Positions 8,409 to 16,430 of a stretch of DNA of 36,419 nt are shown here, piece by piece. The first letter of the stretch is position 1; each line of letters begins with the position of its first letter. The stretch is from an uncultured Rhodospirillales bacterium. Its GTDB lineage: Bacteria; Pseudomonadota; Alphaproteobacteria; Acetobacterales; Acetobacteraceae. A program made the translations under genes and the position numbers. The stretch is from positions 1 through 36,419 of the forward strand of contig CAIPHQ010000191.1 of NCBI GenBank assembly GCA_903864895.1. The letters run 5' to 3'. The notes beneath the pieces were generated by a model. That model saw only the letters and a program-made list of their open reading frames with translations. It was not told the origin of the DNA and made no database searches.

Positions 8409-9062
8409 GTGCCCGATATTTTCGACGAGGTTGACGAAGAACTCCGCGCCGACCGCGCCGCCAGCCTGCTCAAGAAGTATGGCGGCGTGCTCATCGCCGC
8501 CGCGGTGGTGGTGGTGGCGGGCGCAGGCGGTTGGCAAGCCTGGCAGTGGTACGACGCCAAGCAGCGCGCTGCCTTGGCTGACAGCTATCTGGCGGCGATG
8601 AACACCGCCGACAAAACCAAGGGGGCCGGCAAGCAGGCCGCGCAGGCCGAATTTGCCGCTGTGGCTGCCAAGGCCAGCGGTGGCTACCGCACGCTGTCGC
8701 TGCTGCGCGAAGCGGAACTGAAGGCCGATGCGGGCGATCTGGCAGGTGCCTCGGAATTGTGGGACCGGGTGGGGGCGGATGGCGGGGCGGACCGCGTGCT
8801 GCGCGATCTGGCGAACCTGCAATGGGCGCTGCACCAACTGGACGTCGCCGACCCCGCCGTGGTGACGGCGCGGCTGCAACCGCTCGCTTCGCCCGAAAAC
8901 CCGTGGCATGCGATGGCCGAGGAAGCGCAGGCCATGCTGTCGCTGCGGCTGGGCAAGACCGAGGCTGCGCGCGACGTGCTGAAACAGCTTGCGCAAGATG
9001 TCACTGCACCGGCCGGGGTGCGCTCGCGTGCCAACGGTCTGCTGTCGCGGCTGGGCAGCTAG
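8409..9062 (+). CDS. YfgM-like tetratricopeptide membrane protein
   Basis: 217-residue protein with a short cytoplasmic N-terminus (VPDIFDEVDEEL), one membrane helix (GVLIAAAVVVVAGAGGW) and a periplasmic TPR-like helical domain. It belongs to the group containing YfgM, an accessory of the SecYEG translocon and periplasmic chaperone network. The GTG at 8409 is the best start: GAGG at 8399-8402 lies 6 nt upstream, and homologues usually begin ADIFDEVDEEL. The ATG at 8397 in the same frame has no ribosome site. It is followed, 1 nt after its stop, by bamB and then der, a conserved alphaproteobacterial order. The partner and exact role are inferred from the family. Confidence 0.85.
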   Translation: MPDIFDEVDEELRADRAASLLKKYGGVLIAAAVVVVAGAGGWQAWQWYDAKQRAALADSYLAAMNTADKTKGAGKQAAQAEFAAVAAKASGGYRTLSLLREAELKADAGDLAGASELWDRVGADGGADRVLRDLANLQWALHQLDVADPAVVTARLQPLASPENPWHAMAEEAQAMLSLRLGKTEAARDVLKQLAQDVTAPAGVRSRANGLLSRLGS

Positions 9063-9063
9063 T

Positions 9064-10395
9064 ATGCCACCCCGCACGCTGTCCCGCCGCGCCGCGCTGC
9101 TGCTGCCTCTGGCGGCCGGCGGTTGCAACACGTTTGACGACTGGTTCGGCGGCGCGCGCAAGACGCCGCTGCCCGGCAAGCGCTATCCGGTGCTGCCCGA
9201 CAAGCGTGGTCTCGTGGTGGACAACCCCGCCGGCCGTCCGGTGACGGTGCCGGATGCGGTGGCCAATGCCGATCTGCCGCAGCCGGGCGGCAACCCGGCG
9301 CATGTGATGGGCAATCAGGCCGCCGGTGACCGGCTGGCCACCATCTGGTCCGCCAATATTGGCACCGGCGGCGGCTATCGGGAGAAGCTGACGGCCCGCC
9401 CGGTGTCGGCGGGCGGGCGTGTCTATACCATGGACACGGACGGTCAGATCACCGCGCTTGACCTGAAGACCGGGGCGCGGATCTGGCGGGTCTCGACCCA
9501 GCCGGCCAATCTGGAAAGCACCAATATCGGCGGCGGCGTGTGTCTGGACGGTGGCAAGCTCTATGCCTCCACCGGCTATGGCGAAATTCTGTGCCTTGAC
9601 CCTGCGGGCGGCAAGATCCTGTGGCGGAAAGGCTTGCCTTCCGCCGCACGGGCAGCACCCACCGTGGGCGACGGCAATGTGTACGTGCCCACGCTGGATG
9701 CCCAGCTGGCCGTGTACGCGCAGGCAGATGGCGCAAAGCAGTGGGCCTACCAGTCAACCGCGACCGAGACGACGCTGCTTGGCCTGCCTTCGCCCGCGTA
9801 TGACGCGGGTCTGCTCGTGGCCGGGTTCGGTGCCGGCGATCTGGCCTGCCTGCGCACGACGGGCGGCGCGGTGCTGTGGACCGAAAGCCTCGGCTCGATT
9901 CGGGGCGGCACCTCACTGGTGGATCTGTCACCGATCCGGGGCTTGCCGGTCATCGCCAACGGGCGGGTATATGCGGCGGGTCTGGGCGGGCAGGTCGTCT
10001 CGGTGGACCTGCGCACCGGCCGCAGGCTGTGGAGCCGCGATATCGCCGCCCAGGAAGCGCCGCTGGTGGTGGGTGAGTGGGTCTATCTGGTGTCAGACGA
10101 GCAGAAACTGGTGGCGATGAACGCCGGTGACGGCGCGATTGCCTGGATCACCCAGTTGCCGCATTGGGGCGATGAGGTGAAGCAGTGGGACCCGATCCGC
10201 TGGACCGGCCCGGTGATGGCCAGTGGCAGGCTGATCGTGGCGGGCAGCACCGCGCAGGCGCTGACCATCAATCCGGTCAACGGACAGATTGTCGGGCGGC
10301 AGGATCTGAAAGGTGCGGTCTCCATTCCGCCGGTCGTGGTGGCGGGCACGCTGCTGCTGCTGCACGAGGACGGCACGTTGCAGGCGATGCGCTAG
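9064..10395 (+). CDS. bamB: Outer-membrane assembly lipoprotein BamB-like (PQQ-type beta-propeller)
   Basis: 443 residues with a twin-arginine-looking hydrophobic N-terminus (SRRAALLLPLAAGGC) whose cysteine fits a lipoprotein site, although Ala replaces the usual Leu at -3. Then comes the alphaproteobacterial BamB opening (NTFDDWFGGARKTPLPGKR), followed by repeated propeller-blade motifs ending in Trp: ALDLKTGARIW, CLDPAGGKILW, SVDLRTGRRLW, AMNAGDGAIAW and TINPVNGQIVG. BamB supports the BAM complex that folds beta-barrel proteins. The start ATG sits 1 nt past the upstream stop and has no strong ribosome site, so translation is probably coupled. Der follows after 47 nt. The fold assignment is firm. 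BamB itself is inferred from family and context. Confidence 0.9.
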   Translation: MPPRTLSRRAALLLPLAAGGCNTFDDWFGGARKTPLPGKRYPVLPDKRGLVVDNPAGRPVTVPDAVANADLPQPGGNPAHVMGNQAAGDRLATIWSANIGTGGGYREKLTARPVSAGGRVYTMDTDGQITALDLKTGARIWRVSTQPANLESTNIGGGVCLDGGKLYASTGYGEILCLDPAGGKILWRKGLPSAARAAPTVGDGNVYVPTLDAQLAVYAQADGAKQWAYQSTATETTLLGLPSPAYDAGLLVAGFGAGDLACLRTTGGAVLWTESLGSIRGGTSLVDLSPIRGLPVIANGRVYAAGLGGQVVSVDLRTGRRLWSRDIAAQEAPLVVGEWVYLVSDEQKLVAMNAGDGAIAWITQLPHWGDEVKQWDPIRWTGPVMASGRLIVAGSTAQALTINPVNGQIVGRQDLKGAVSIPPVVVAGTLLLLHEDGTLQAMR

Positions 10396-10442
10396 TCCAA
10401 AATCGCACACACCGGCGGCGCGAATTTGGGCTAGAAACCGCC

Positions 10443-11786
10443 ATGCTCCCAACAGTTGTCATCGCCGGCCGGCCCAACGTCGGCAAATCCACCCTGTTCA
10501 ACAAGCTCGCCGGGCGGCGTGCCGCGCTGGTCGATGACACGCCCGGCGTGACCCGCGACCGCAAGGACGCCGAGGCGATGCTGCGCGGGCGGCTGGTGCG
10601 GCTGGTCGATACCGCCGGGCTGGAGGAATCGGCCCCCGACTCCCTGTATGGCCGGATGCGCCAATCCAGCGAAATGGCCGTCTCGCAGGCCGATCTGGTG
10701 CTGTTCGTGATCGACGCGCGCGCGGGTGTGACACCCGCCGACGAGCATTTCGCCGCGTGGCTGCGCCGCCAGGGCAAGCCGGTGCTGCTGATCGCCAACA
10801 AGGCCGAGGGCCGCAGCGGGTCCAATGCTGCGCTGGAGGCATGGTCGCTGGGGTTGGGCGAGCCGGTGCCGGTGTCGGCGGAACATGGCGAAGGTCTGGC
10901 CAGCCTGATGGCCGAGATCGCCGACCGGGTGCCCGAACCGGCGGAGGAGTCGGCTGAGCACGCCGACAAACCGCTGCAATTGGCCATCGTCGGCCGCCCC
11001 AACGCCGGAAAATCCACACTGCTGAACCGCCTGCTGGGTGAGGAGCGGATGATCACCGGCCCGGAACCGGGCCTGACCCGCGATGCGGTGGCCGTGCGCT
11101 TGGTGGACACCGACGGCACCGAGATTGAACTGATCGACACGGCGGGCTTGCGCAAGCGCGCCCGTGTGGAAGAACCGCTGGAGAAAATGTCCGTCGGTGC
11201 CACGCTGGGCGCGCTGAAAATGGCCGAGGTGGTGATTCTGGCCGTGGATGCCGCTGAGGGCATTCACGATCAGGATTTGCAGATCGCCCGTCTGGTGGAG
11301 CGTGAAGGCCGCGCCTGCCTGCTGGTGCTGAACAAGTGGGACGCGGTGGCCGACCGCACTGCGGCGCGGCGCGCGATTTCCGACCGGCTGGAAACCAGTC
11401 TGGCGCAGATGAAGGGCATCCAGATCGTCACGCTGTCGGCGCTGACCGGGCAGGGCGTGGACAAGTTGCTGCCCGCCGTGCGGCAGGTGCATGAGGTGTG
11501 GAACCGCCGCGTGGGCACCTCGGCGCTGAACCGCTGGTTTGAACACATGCTGGACAAGCACCAGCCACCGCTGGTCAGCGGCAAGCGGCTGAAGCTGCGC
11601 TATGTCACGCAGGCCAAGGCCCGCCCGCCCACCTTCATCATCTTCGGCACCCGCGCCGAACAGACGCCGGAGGACTACCAGCGCTATCTGGTGAACGGCC
11701 TGCGGGAGCAGTTCGATCTGCCGGGCACGCCCATCCGCCTGCAGTTCCGCGGCACCACCAACCCGTACGCCGACGACAAGGACTGA
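10443..11786 (+). CDS. der: GTPase Der (EngA), ribosome assembly
   Basis: 447-residue GTPase with two tandem G domains, needed for 50S subunit maturation. Domain 1 has GRPNVGKST (about residues 9-17), DTPGVTRD, DTAGLEE and the base-specificity motif NKAEGR. Domain 2 begins near residue 180 and has GRPNAGKST, DTAGLRKRARVEEP and NKWD. The C-terminal KH-like domain (SGKRLKLRYVTQAK, GTPIRLQFR) is complete. The specificity motif of domain 1 carries Glu where NKxD is canonical; I believe this is common in alphaproteobacterial Der. The start ATG 10443 places the P-loop correctly, although its ribosome site is weak. It is third in the TPR-bamB-der run. Confidence 0.97.
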   Translation: MLPTVVIAGRPNVGKSTLFNKLAGRRAALVDDTPGVTRDRKDAEAMLRGRLVRLVDTAGLEESAPDSLYGRMRQSSEMAVSQADLVLFVIDARAGVTPADEHFAAWLRRQGKPVLLIANKAEGRSGSNAALEAWSLGLGEPVPVSAEHGEGLASLMAEIADRVPEPAEESAEHADKPLQLAIVGRPNAGKSTLLNRLLGEERMITGPEPGLTRDAVAVRLVDTDGTEIELIDTAGLRKRARVEEPLEKMSVGATLGALKMAEVVILAVDAAEGIHDQDLQIARLVEREGRACLLVLNKWDAVADRTAARRAISDRLETSLAQMKGIQIVTLSALTGQGVDKLLPAVRQVHEVWNRRVGTSALNRWFEHMLDKHQPPLVSGKRLKLRYVTQAKARPPTFIIFGTRAEQTPEDYQRYLVNGLREQFDLPGTPIRLQFRGTTNPYADDKD

Positions 11787-11828
11787 TCCCGCGCCGCGTT
11801 TAACGTTTGAGAAATAGCCAAGCCGCCA

Positions 11829-11847
11829 TCCTGTCCGGGTGACAGGA
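11829..11847 (+). promoter_or_regulatory. Hairpin covering the Shine-Dalgarno of the 65-residue gene
   Basis: TCCTGTC (11829-11835) and GACAGGA (11841-11847) form a perfect 7-bp stem with a 5-nt loop. The right arm contains the first four bases of the AGGAGG (11844-11849) that serves the ATG at 11856. The stem would therefore hide most of the ribosome site when folded. This could be a translational control element or chance. Confidence 0.4.
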
Positions 11848-11855
11848 GGCGGCCC

Positions 11856-12053
11856 ATGCGTGACACCTCGGTGCCTGATCCCTTGCTGCTATGGCGCGGC
11901 ATTGATGACGCGGTGGCGCGGGAGGCGGCGCGGCCGGTGCCGCAGGCCGGGCCGCCACCGTTTCCGGTGCAGCGCAGCTACCGGCCGCCGCCGGTGCAGG
12001 CCGCGCCGATCGGCGCAGTGCAGGTTCCGGCCAAGGCACTTGAAACGGCGTAA
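11856..12053 (+). CDS. Small Pro-rich hypothetical protein
   Basis: 65 residues, unidentified. It begins MRDTSVPDPLLLWRGIDDA, then turns proline- and alanine-rich (PVPQAGPPPFPVQ, YRPPPVQAAP), suggesting a disordered protein without membrane segments or cysteines. It has a perfect AGGAGG at 11844-11849, 6 nt before the ATG, one of the best ribosome sites in the window, which is the main reason to call it. It follows der by 69 nt on the same strand. The hairpin over its ribosome site suggests controlled translation. It could be a lineage-specific protein. A non-coding alternative cannot be excluded. Confidence 0.5.
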   Translation: MRDTSVPDPLLLWRGIDDAVAREAARPVPQAGPPPFPVQRSYRPPPVQAAPIGAVQVPAKALETA

Positions 12054-12139
12054 TTCCGGGACGGCTGCCATGTGGTGCAACAGCGGCGCCACAGGATACA
12101 TTACCGCCGGTTCACGCCCGCGCTTGTCAATCGCGCCAC

Positions 12140-12151
12140 GCCTTGCAAGGC
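12140..12151. promoter_or_regulatory. Perfect 12-bp palindrome upstream of the ACS transporter
   Basis: GCCTTGCAAGGC is perfectly self-complementary and lies about 45-55 nt before the transporter start, 10 nt after a TTGTCA (12124-12129) that could be a -35 element. A dimeric repressor site is possible. No adjacent regulator gene supports it. Confidence 0.3.
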
Positions 12152-12166
12152 TGTCCCCAACAGGAC

Positions 12167-12185
12167 CGGCCGCATTGAGCGGCCG
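12167..12185 (+). promoter_or_regulatory. Hairpin just upstream of the transporter ribosome site
   Basis: CGGCCGC (12167-12173) and GCGGCCG (12179-12185) form a 7-bp, all G/C stem with a 5-nt loop, ending 1 nt before the AGGGGGG ribosome site (12187-12193). It may act as a leader structure or a weak terminator for the upstream small gene. No T-run follows. Confidence 0.35.
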
Positions 12186-12196
12186 CAGGGGGGATG

Positions 12197-13792
12197 ATGG
12201 GCGAGCTTGAACAACGGACAATGTCCAAGGTTACGAAACGACTCGTTCCGTTTCTGATCTTGTGTTACTTTGTCGCGTATCTGGACCGTGTGAACGTGGG
12301 GTTCGCCGGTCTGACCATGCGTGATGATCTGGGCCTGACGGCCAGCGCCTTCGGCCTCGGCTCCGGCATTTTCTTCATCGCGTATTTCTTCTTCGAGGTG
12401 CCGTCCAACCTGCTGCTGCACCGCTTCGGCGCCAGCAAATGGATTGCCCGCATCATGCTCACCTGGGGCATCATCTCGGGGGCGACAGCGTTCATCGGCG
12501 GCGAGACCGGGTTTTACGTGCTGCGCGTGCTGCTGGGCATCGCCGAAGCCGGATTCTTCCCCGGCATCATCTTCTTTCTGACGCTGTGGTTCCCGTCGAT
12601 CTATCGCGGCCGCATCGTCGGCTGGTTCATGGCCGCCATCCCGGCCTCCAGCGTCATCGGCGCGCCGGTGTCCAGCATGCTGCTGTATCTGGACGGCATT
12701 TCCGGCTTCAAGGGCTGGCAGTGGATGTTCATTGTCGAGGCGCTGCCCGCGATCATCCTGTCGGTGGTGGTGTTCTTCTACCTGACCGACAAGCCGAGTG
12801 ACGCGAAGTGGCTGGCCGATGATGAGCGGCGCTGGCTGGTCAGCCGCCTGAAGGCCGAGGAAGCCCATCGTGAGAAGAACGCGCTGGCTGGGCATGGTCT
12901 TGGCCGCACGCTGATCGACAATCCCGGCCTTGCGCTCACCGTGGTGGCCATCGGCGCGGGCCTGTCGGCCTATGCCTCAATGCTGGCCGGTCCGCTGGCG
13001 CTGGTGCCGTTCGCGGTGCTGGGCGTGGCGATGGTGCTGTTCGGCCGCGCCGAGGACCGCGCTGCCGAGGGCATGGTGCTGACGGTGGTGCGCGCGATTG
13101 TGCTGGTGGCCGCCGTGGTGATCGCGGCGCAGGTGCAGACCAACGTGTTGCAGGGCGTGATCCTGCAAGGCGTGGTGCTGATCGTGGCCGGGTTCATCGC
13201 CATCCTGTCATGGCGGATTCTGGCGCTGTCGCTGATCTATTTCGGCGCGGTGGCCACCAATTACGGCACCGGGTTCTGGCTGCCGCAGATCATCAAGGGC
13301 TTCGGTGACCTGACAAAGCTGCAAATCGGCCTGATCACCGCCATCCCCTACGTGATCGGCGCCATCGGCATGGTGGTGTGGGGCCGCCGGTCTGACCGCA
13401 AGATGGAACGCAAGGTCCATGCCGCCATTCCGCTGGCGGTGGCGGGCATCATGATCATCGTGGCGGGTCTGATCGACGATCCGCTGCTGAAAATGACGGC
13501 GTTCAGCATCGCGGGCTTCGGCGTGTTCGCAACCTTGCCGGTGTTCTGGACGCTGCCCGCAGCCTTCCTGTCCGGCCCGGCGGCGGCGGCGGGCATTGCC
13601 ATGATCAACTCGCTGGGCAATTTGTCCGGCTTCGTGGGCCCCTCGGCGATGGGCTGGATCAAGGACCTCACCGGCAGCTTCAATGGCGGCCTGCTGCTGA
13701 TCGGTGGTCTGTCACTGGTTGCGATGGTGGTGGTGCTGATCCTGCCGCATGATTCCAAGCTGGAACATGCGCCGGACCATACCCGCCACTGA
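12197..13792 (+). CDS. MFS transporter, ACS (anion:cation symporter) family, with extra hydrophobic insert
   Basis: Inner-membrane transporter of 531 residues. The ACS family usually takes up organic acid anions with protons. The start matches the family (ELEQRTMSKVTKRLVPFL, then CYFVAYLDRVNVGFA), as do LRVLLGIAEAGFFPGIIFFL, IYFGAVATNYGTGFWLPQ and WGRRSDRKMER. Family members are normally about 430-450 residues. Here roughly 95 extra residues (about 244-339, bases 12925-13212) sit between the two six-helix halves and contain about four additional hydrophobic stretches (e.g. LALTVVAIGAGLSAYASML, VLLVAAV-like segments). ATG 12197 has AGGGG 5 nt upstream; ATG 12194 is equally in frame. It converges on an SDR gene with an 8-nt gap. 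The substrate is unknown. Confidence 0.9.
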   Translation: MGELEQRTMSKVTKRLVPFLILCYFVAYLDRVNVGFAGLTMRDDLGLTASAFGLGSGIFFIAYFFFEVPSNLLLHRFGASKWIARIMLTWGIISGATAFIGGETGFYVLRVLLGIAEAGFFPGIIFFLTLWFPSIYRGRIVGWFMAAIPASSVIGAPVSSMLLYLDGISGFKGWQWMFIVEALPAIILSVVVFFYLTDKPSDAKWLADDERRWLVSRLKAEEAHREKNALAGHGLGRTLIDNPGLALTVVAIGAGLSAYASMLAGPLALVPFAVLGVAMVLFGRAEDRAAEGMVLTVVRAIVLVAAVVIAAQVQTNVLQGVILQGVVLIVAGFIAILSWRILALSLIYFGAVATNYGTGFWLPQIIKGFGDLTKLQIGLITAIPYVIGAIGMVVWGRRSDRKMERKVHAAIPLAVAGIMIIVAGLIDDPLLKMTAFSIAGFGVFATLPVFWTLPAAFLSGPAAAAGIAMINSLGNLSGFVGPSAMGWIKDLTGSFNGGLLLIGGLSLVAMVVVLILPHDSKLEHAPDHTRH

Positions 13793-13800
13793 CGGCAACG

Positions 13801-14505
13801 CTACCCGGCGTGGCGCACCACCGCGCCATGCCGGGTTTCCGCCGGGCCGCACAGATCGGCCAGCTCGGGGGCGACGCCGGCGGGCTTGGGCAATGGTGCC
13901 GGGTCTTCGCCCGGCATCGCCGCCGCGCGCAGCTTGGTGGCCACCACGCCGGGGTCGAACAGGTTCACCCGCAGCCGTGATGTACGGGTTTCCTCGGCCC
14001 ATGCCAGCACCAGATGCTCCAGCGCCGCCTTGGTGGCGCCATAGGTGCCCCAATAGGCCGCCGGGCGCGCGACCTGCCCGGTGGTGACAAACACCGCCCG
14101 CCCCGCAGGCGCTGCCAGCAGCAGCGGTGCGCAACTGCGGATCAGGCGCAGCGGCGCACTCACGTTCACCGCCAGCGCCTCCGCCCAGTCTTCCAGCAGA
14201 ATATGCGGCACCGGGGTCAGCACACCCAGCGTGCCCGCATTGCCCAGCAGGATGTCCAGCCGCCCGAAGCGCTGGTACAGGCTCGGGCCGATCGCTTCCA
14301 GATTGCCCGGTGCCTGCAAGTCGAGCGGCAGCAGCGTGGCGCTGCCGCCAGCGGCACGGATCGCATCATCGGTTTCCGCCAGCCCGCCTTCGGTGCGCGC
14401 GGTGATGACCACATGCGCGCCGCGCCGGGCCAGTTCCACTGCCGCCGCTGCGCCGATGCCCCGGCTGGCACCGGTGACCAGCGCGATCTGTCCGCTCAAT
14501 TCCAT
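13801..14505 (-). CDS. Short-chain dehydrogenase/reductase (SDR)
   Basis: 234-residue Rossmann-fold oxidoreductase. It shows the NAD(P)-binding TGASRGIG near the N-terminus, LPLDLQ, the LLGNAGTLG motif and the active-site YGATK. The residue 13 before that Tyr, normally the catalytic Ser, is Thr (VFVTTGQVARP), which is unusual but may still work. An Arg after the first glycine motif's strand (ITARTEGG) suggests an NADP preference. The substrate is unknown. It lies downstream of the hydratase gene on the same strand, separated by 136 bp with a strong hairpin, so co-transcription is possible but not certain. The ATG start has only a weak ribosome site (GGGCAG). Confidence 0.88.
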   Translation of the reverse strand: MELSGQIALVTGASRGIGAAAAVELARRGAHVVITARTEGGLAETDDAIRAAGGSATLLPLDLQAPGNLEAIGPSLYQRFGRLDILLGNAGTLGVLTPVPHILLEDWAEALAVNVSAPLRLIRSCAPLLLAAPAGRAVFVTTGQVARPAAYWGTYGATKAALEHLVLAWAEETRTSRLRVNLFDPGVVATKLRAAAMPGEDPAPLPKPAGVAPELADLCGPAETRHGAVVRHAG

Positions 14506-14599
14506 CGCCGTTCTGCCCAGACTGTTCTGTCCGCGCAGCCCTTATCCGCGCCGCCGCCGCCGCGCACCGGCAAATCGCACGGTCCCGCAGCGGCAGCAT

Positions 14600-14628
14600 G
14601 GCAGGCATGGCGTTTGCCGATGCCTGCC
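14600..14628 (-). terminator. Strong hairpin between hydratase and SDR genes (no U-run)
   Basis: GGCAGGCAT (14600-14608) and ATGCCTGCC (14620-14628) are a perfect 9-bp inverted repeat. The loop itself contains GGC-GTTT-GCC, so the whole folds as a 12-bp stem with one bulged G and a GTTT tetraloop. It begins 13 nt beyond the hydratase stop in its direction of transcription. No T-run follows, so it may be a 3' stabiliser, a partial terminator or a processing site that sets the hydratase/SDR expression ratio. Confidence 0.45.
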
Positions 14629-14641
14629 GCGCGGTGAGGCG

Positions 14642-15394
14642 TCAGGCGGTGTAATGCGCCTCGGCGAAGCCAAGGCCGGGGAATGACACCACCACCCGCG
14701 CGCCGGCCGGGGCCGGGGTCTTGCCGGTCCACGATCCGCAGGTCACCCACTGGCCGTGGCGCAGCCCGCCCGCCCAGATGCTGCCCACATTGGCCAGCCA
14801 CTCGACCAGCGTGACCATGTCACCCGCCGGGTTGCCGGTGCGCTGCATGTCGGGCAGGCCGCTGATGCTCTGGGTGACCGTGGTGTTCGGGAAATCCAGC
14901 AAATGCCACGCGGCCAGCCCCGGCCCGTGGATGAAGCCGCCATGCAGCATGGAATCGGCAATGTTGCTCAGGCGCGGCACCACATCGGGGTCCACGAAGG
15001 CGGATTCCAGCAGTTCGATCGCCGGATGCGCGGTGGCCATCGCGGCAATCACTTCTTCGCGCGTGTAGTCATGATCGCGCGGCGGAAGGCTGTGGCCGAT
15101 GCGGAACGCCACTTCGGCCTCGATGCCGCGATAGACGCCGTGGCCCAGATTGGCCCCGCTGGCGTGGATGCCGTGCGCGGGCATCGGCGCGCAGAAGAAC
15201 TCGGTCTTGCTGAGCTTGCCCACTTTCCAGCCGCCGATGGACACATGCTCGGCTGCGGCCGCCTGAATGGCGAGGCTGGCCTCCATGTCCTCGGGCGCCA
15301 TATGGTCCGGCAGTGCCGCCAGACGATGCGCCGGATCGTGGCGGGCGTGCAGCAGCAGCCTGGCGGCGGCGTGGACGTTTTCGTCGGACATCAT
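14642..15394 (-). CDS. 2-keto-4-pentenoate hydratase family (MhpD-like)
   Basis: 250-residue protein of the fumarylacetoacetase-like fold. Family marks are GGWKVGKLSKTEF near residue 65, the metal-binding GIEAEVAFRIG, PAIELLESAFVD, and the late GNPAGDMVTLVEWLAN. Members hydrate 2-oxopent-4-enoate-type dienols in meta-cleavage of aromatics or decarboxylate oxalocrotonate. The actual substrate is unclear because no other aromatic pathway gene is nearby. I used ATG 15394 (MMSDENV); a GTG at 15424 in the same frame has GGGGGA close upstream and is the alternative. It is divergent from ribF. Confidence 0.85.
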   Translation of the reverse strand: MMSDENVHAAARLLLHARHDPAHRLAALPDHMAPEDMEASLAIQAAAAEHVSIGGWKVGKLSKTEFFCAPMPAHGIHASGANLGHGVYRGIEAEVAFRIGHSLPPRDHDYTREEVIAAMATAHPAIELLESAFVDPDVVPRLSNIADSMLHGGFIHGPGLAAWHLLDFPNTTVTQSISGLPDMQRTGNPAGDMVTLVEWLANVGSIWAGGLRHGQWVTCGSWTGKTPAPAGARVVVSFPGLGFAEAHYTA

Positions 15395-15492
15395 GGCGTT
15401 GGTTTCCCCCTTGCAGACCGCCACGTTGTCCCCCGTGCCGCCGCTTGCGCAAGGGGCTGGACGCGCGGCCCCGGCTTGGCGACAACGCAGGG

Positions 15493-16428
15493 ATGAGCAC
15501 GACCCCCACCGTTCTGCGCGACTGGCGCAACCTGCCCGCCGCTGCGCGCGGCGCCTGCGTGGCGCTGGGCAATTTCGACGGCGTGCATCTGGGCCACGCC
15601 CATGTGCTGCGCACCGCCCATGCGGCGCGGCCCGGCCTGCCCCTGGCGGTGCTGACCTTCGAGCCGCATCCGCGCGAGCATTTCCGCCCGGATGACCCGC
15701 CGTTCCGCCTGACCCTGTCCGCCGCCCGCGCCGCAGCCCTGGGCGCGCTGGGCGTGCAATACGTGTACGAGTTGCCGTTCGACGCCGCCTTCAGCCTGAT
15801 GACCGCCGAGGCCTTCGTGGCCGAGGTGCTGCACGCGGGGCTCGATGCACGGCATGTGGTGACCGGCCCGGATTTCGCCTTCGGCCACCGGCGCGGCGGC
15901 GGCACCGCATTCCTGGCTGCGCGCGCCGAGGCGCTGGGCATCGGCGTGACCGCCGCCCCGGTGCTGAGCGACGCGGGTGGCCCGATTTCCTCCAGCCGCA
16001 TCCGCCGCCTGTTGCAGGACGGCTACCCGGAACGCGCGGCGGGCGAACTCGGCCGCCCATGGGCGATTGCCGGGGTGGTGGCGCATGGCGACAAGCGCGG
16101 CCGCACCATCGGCTTCCCCACCGCCAACATCGCGCTCGGCCGCCATCTGGAACCCGCGCGCGGCGTGTATGCGGTGACGGTGCGGCTGCCGGATGGCGGC
16201 GTGGTGCCGGGCGTGGCCAATATCGGGCGCCGGCCCACGGTGAATTCCGGGCCGGAAAGCCGGCTGGAAGTGAACCTGTTCGACTGGTCCGGCGATCTGT
16301 ACGGGCAGGAACTCGCGGTTTCGCTGCACGCGTTCCTGCGCGGGGAGCGGCGGTTTTCCGGGCTTGATGAACTGAAGGCGGCGATTGGGGCGGATGCGGC
16401 GCGGGCGCGCGAGTTGCTGGAAGATTGA
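15493..16428 (+). CDS. ribF: Bifunctional riboflavin kinase / FAD synthetase
   Basis: 311-residue cytosolic enzyme that phosphorylates riboflavin to FMN and adenylates FMN to FAD. The N-terminal nucleotidyltransferase domain has GNFDGVHLGH (residues 26-35), FEPHPREHF, GPDFAFGHRRGG and ISSSRIRRLL. The C-terminal flavokinase domain has HGDKRGRTIGFPTANI, GVANIGRRPTV and EVNLFDWSGDLYG. The length is normal. The ATG at 15493 is preceded immediately by CAGGG, a poorly spaced ribosome site, but the protein start fits the family. In most proteobacteria ribF leads straight into ileS-lspA; here a decayed toxin-antitoxin locus on the other strand separates them. Confidence 0.96.
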   Translation: MSTTPTVLRDWRNLPAAARGACVALGNFDGVHLGHAHVLRTAHAARPGLPLAVLTFEPHPREHFRPDDPPFRLTLSAARAAALGALGVQYVYELPFDAAFSLMTAEAFVAEVLHAGLDARHVVTGPDFAFGHRRGGGTAFLAARAEALGIGVTAAPVLSDAGGPISSSRIRRLLQDGYPERAAGELGRPWAIAGVVAHGDKRGRTIGFPTANIALGRHLEPARGVYAVTVRLPDGGVVPGVANIGRRPTVNSGPESRLEVNLFDWSGDLYGQELAVSLHAFLRGERRFSGLDELKAAIGADAARARELLED

Positions 16429-16430
16429 CG

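Noticed and set aside
15444-15453. Perfect palindrome CTTGCGCAAG between the hydratase gene and ribF as an operator
   Set aside because: The identical ten bases also occur inside the der coding sequence at 11147-11156, so chance in this base composition is likely.
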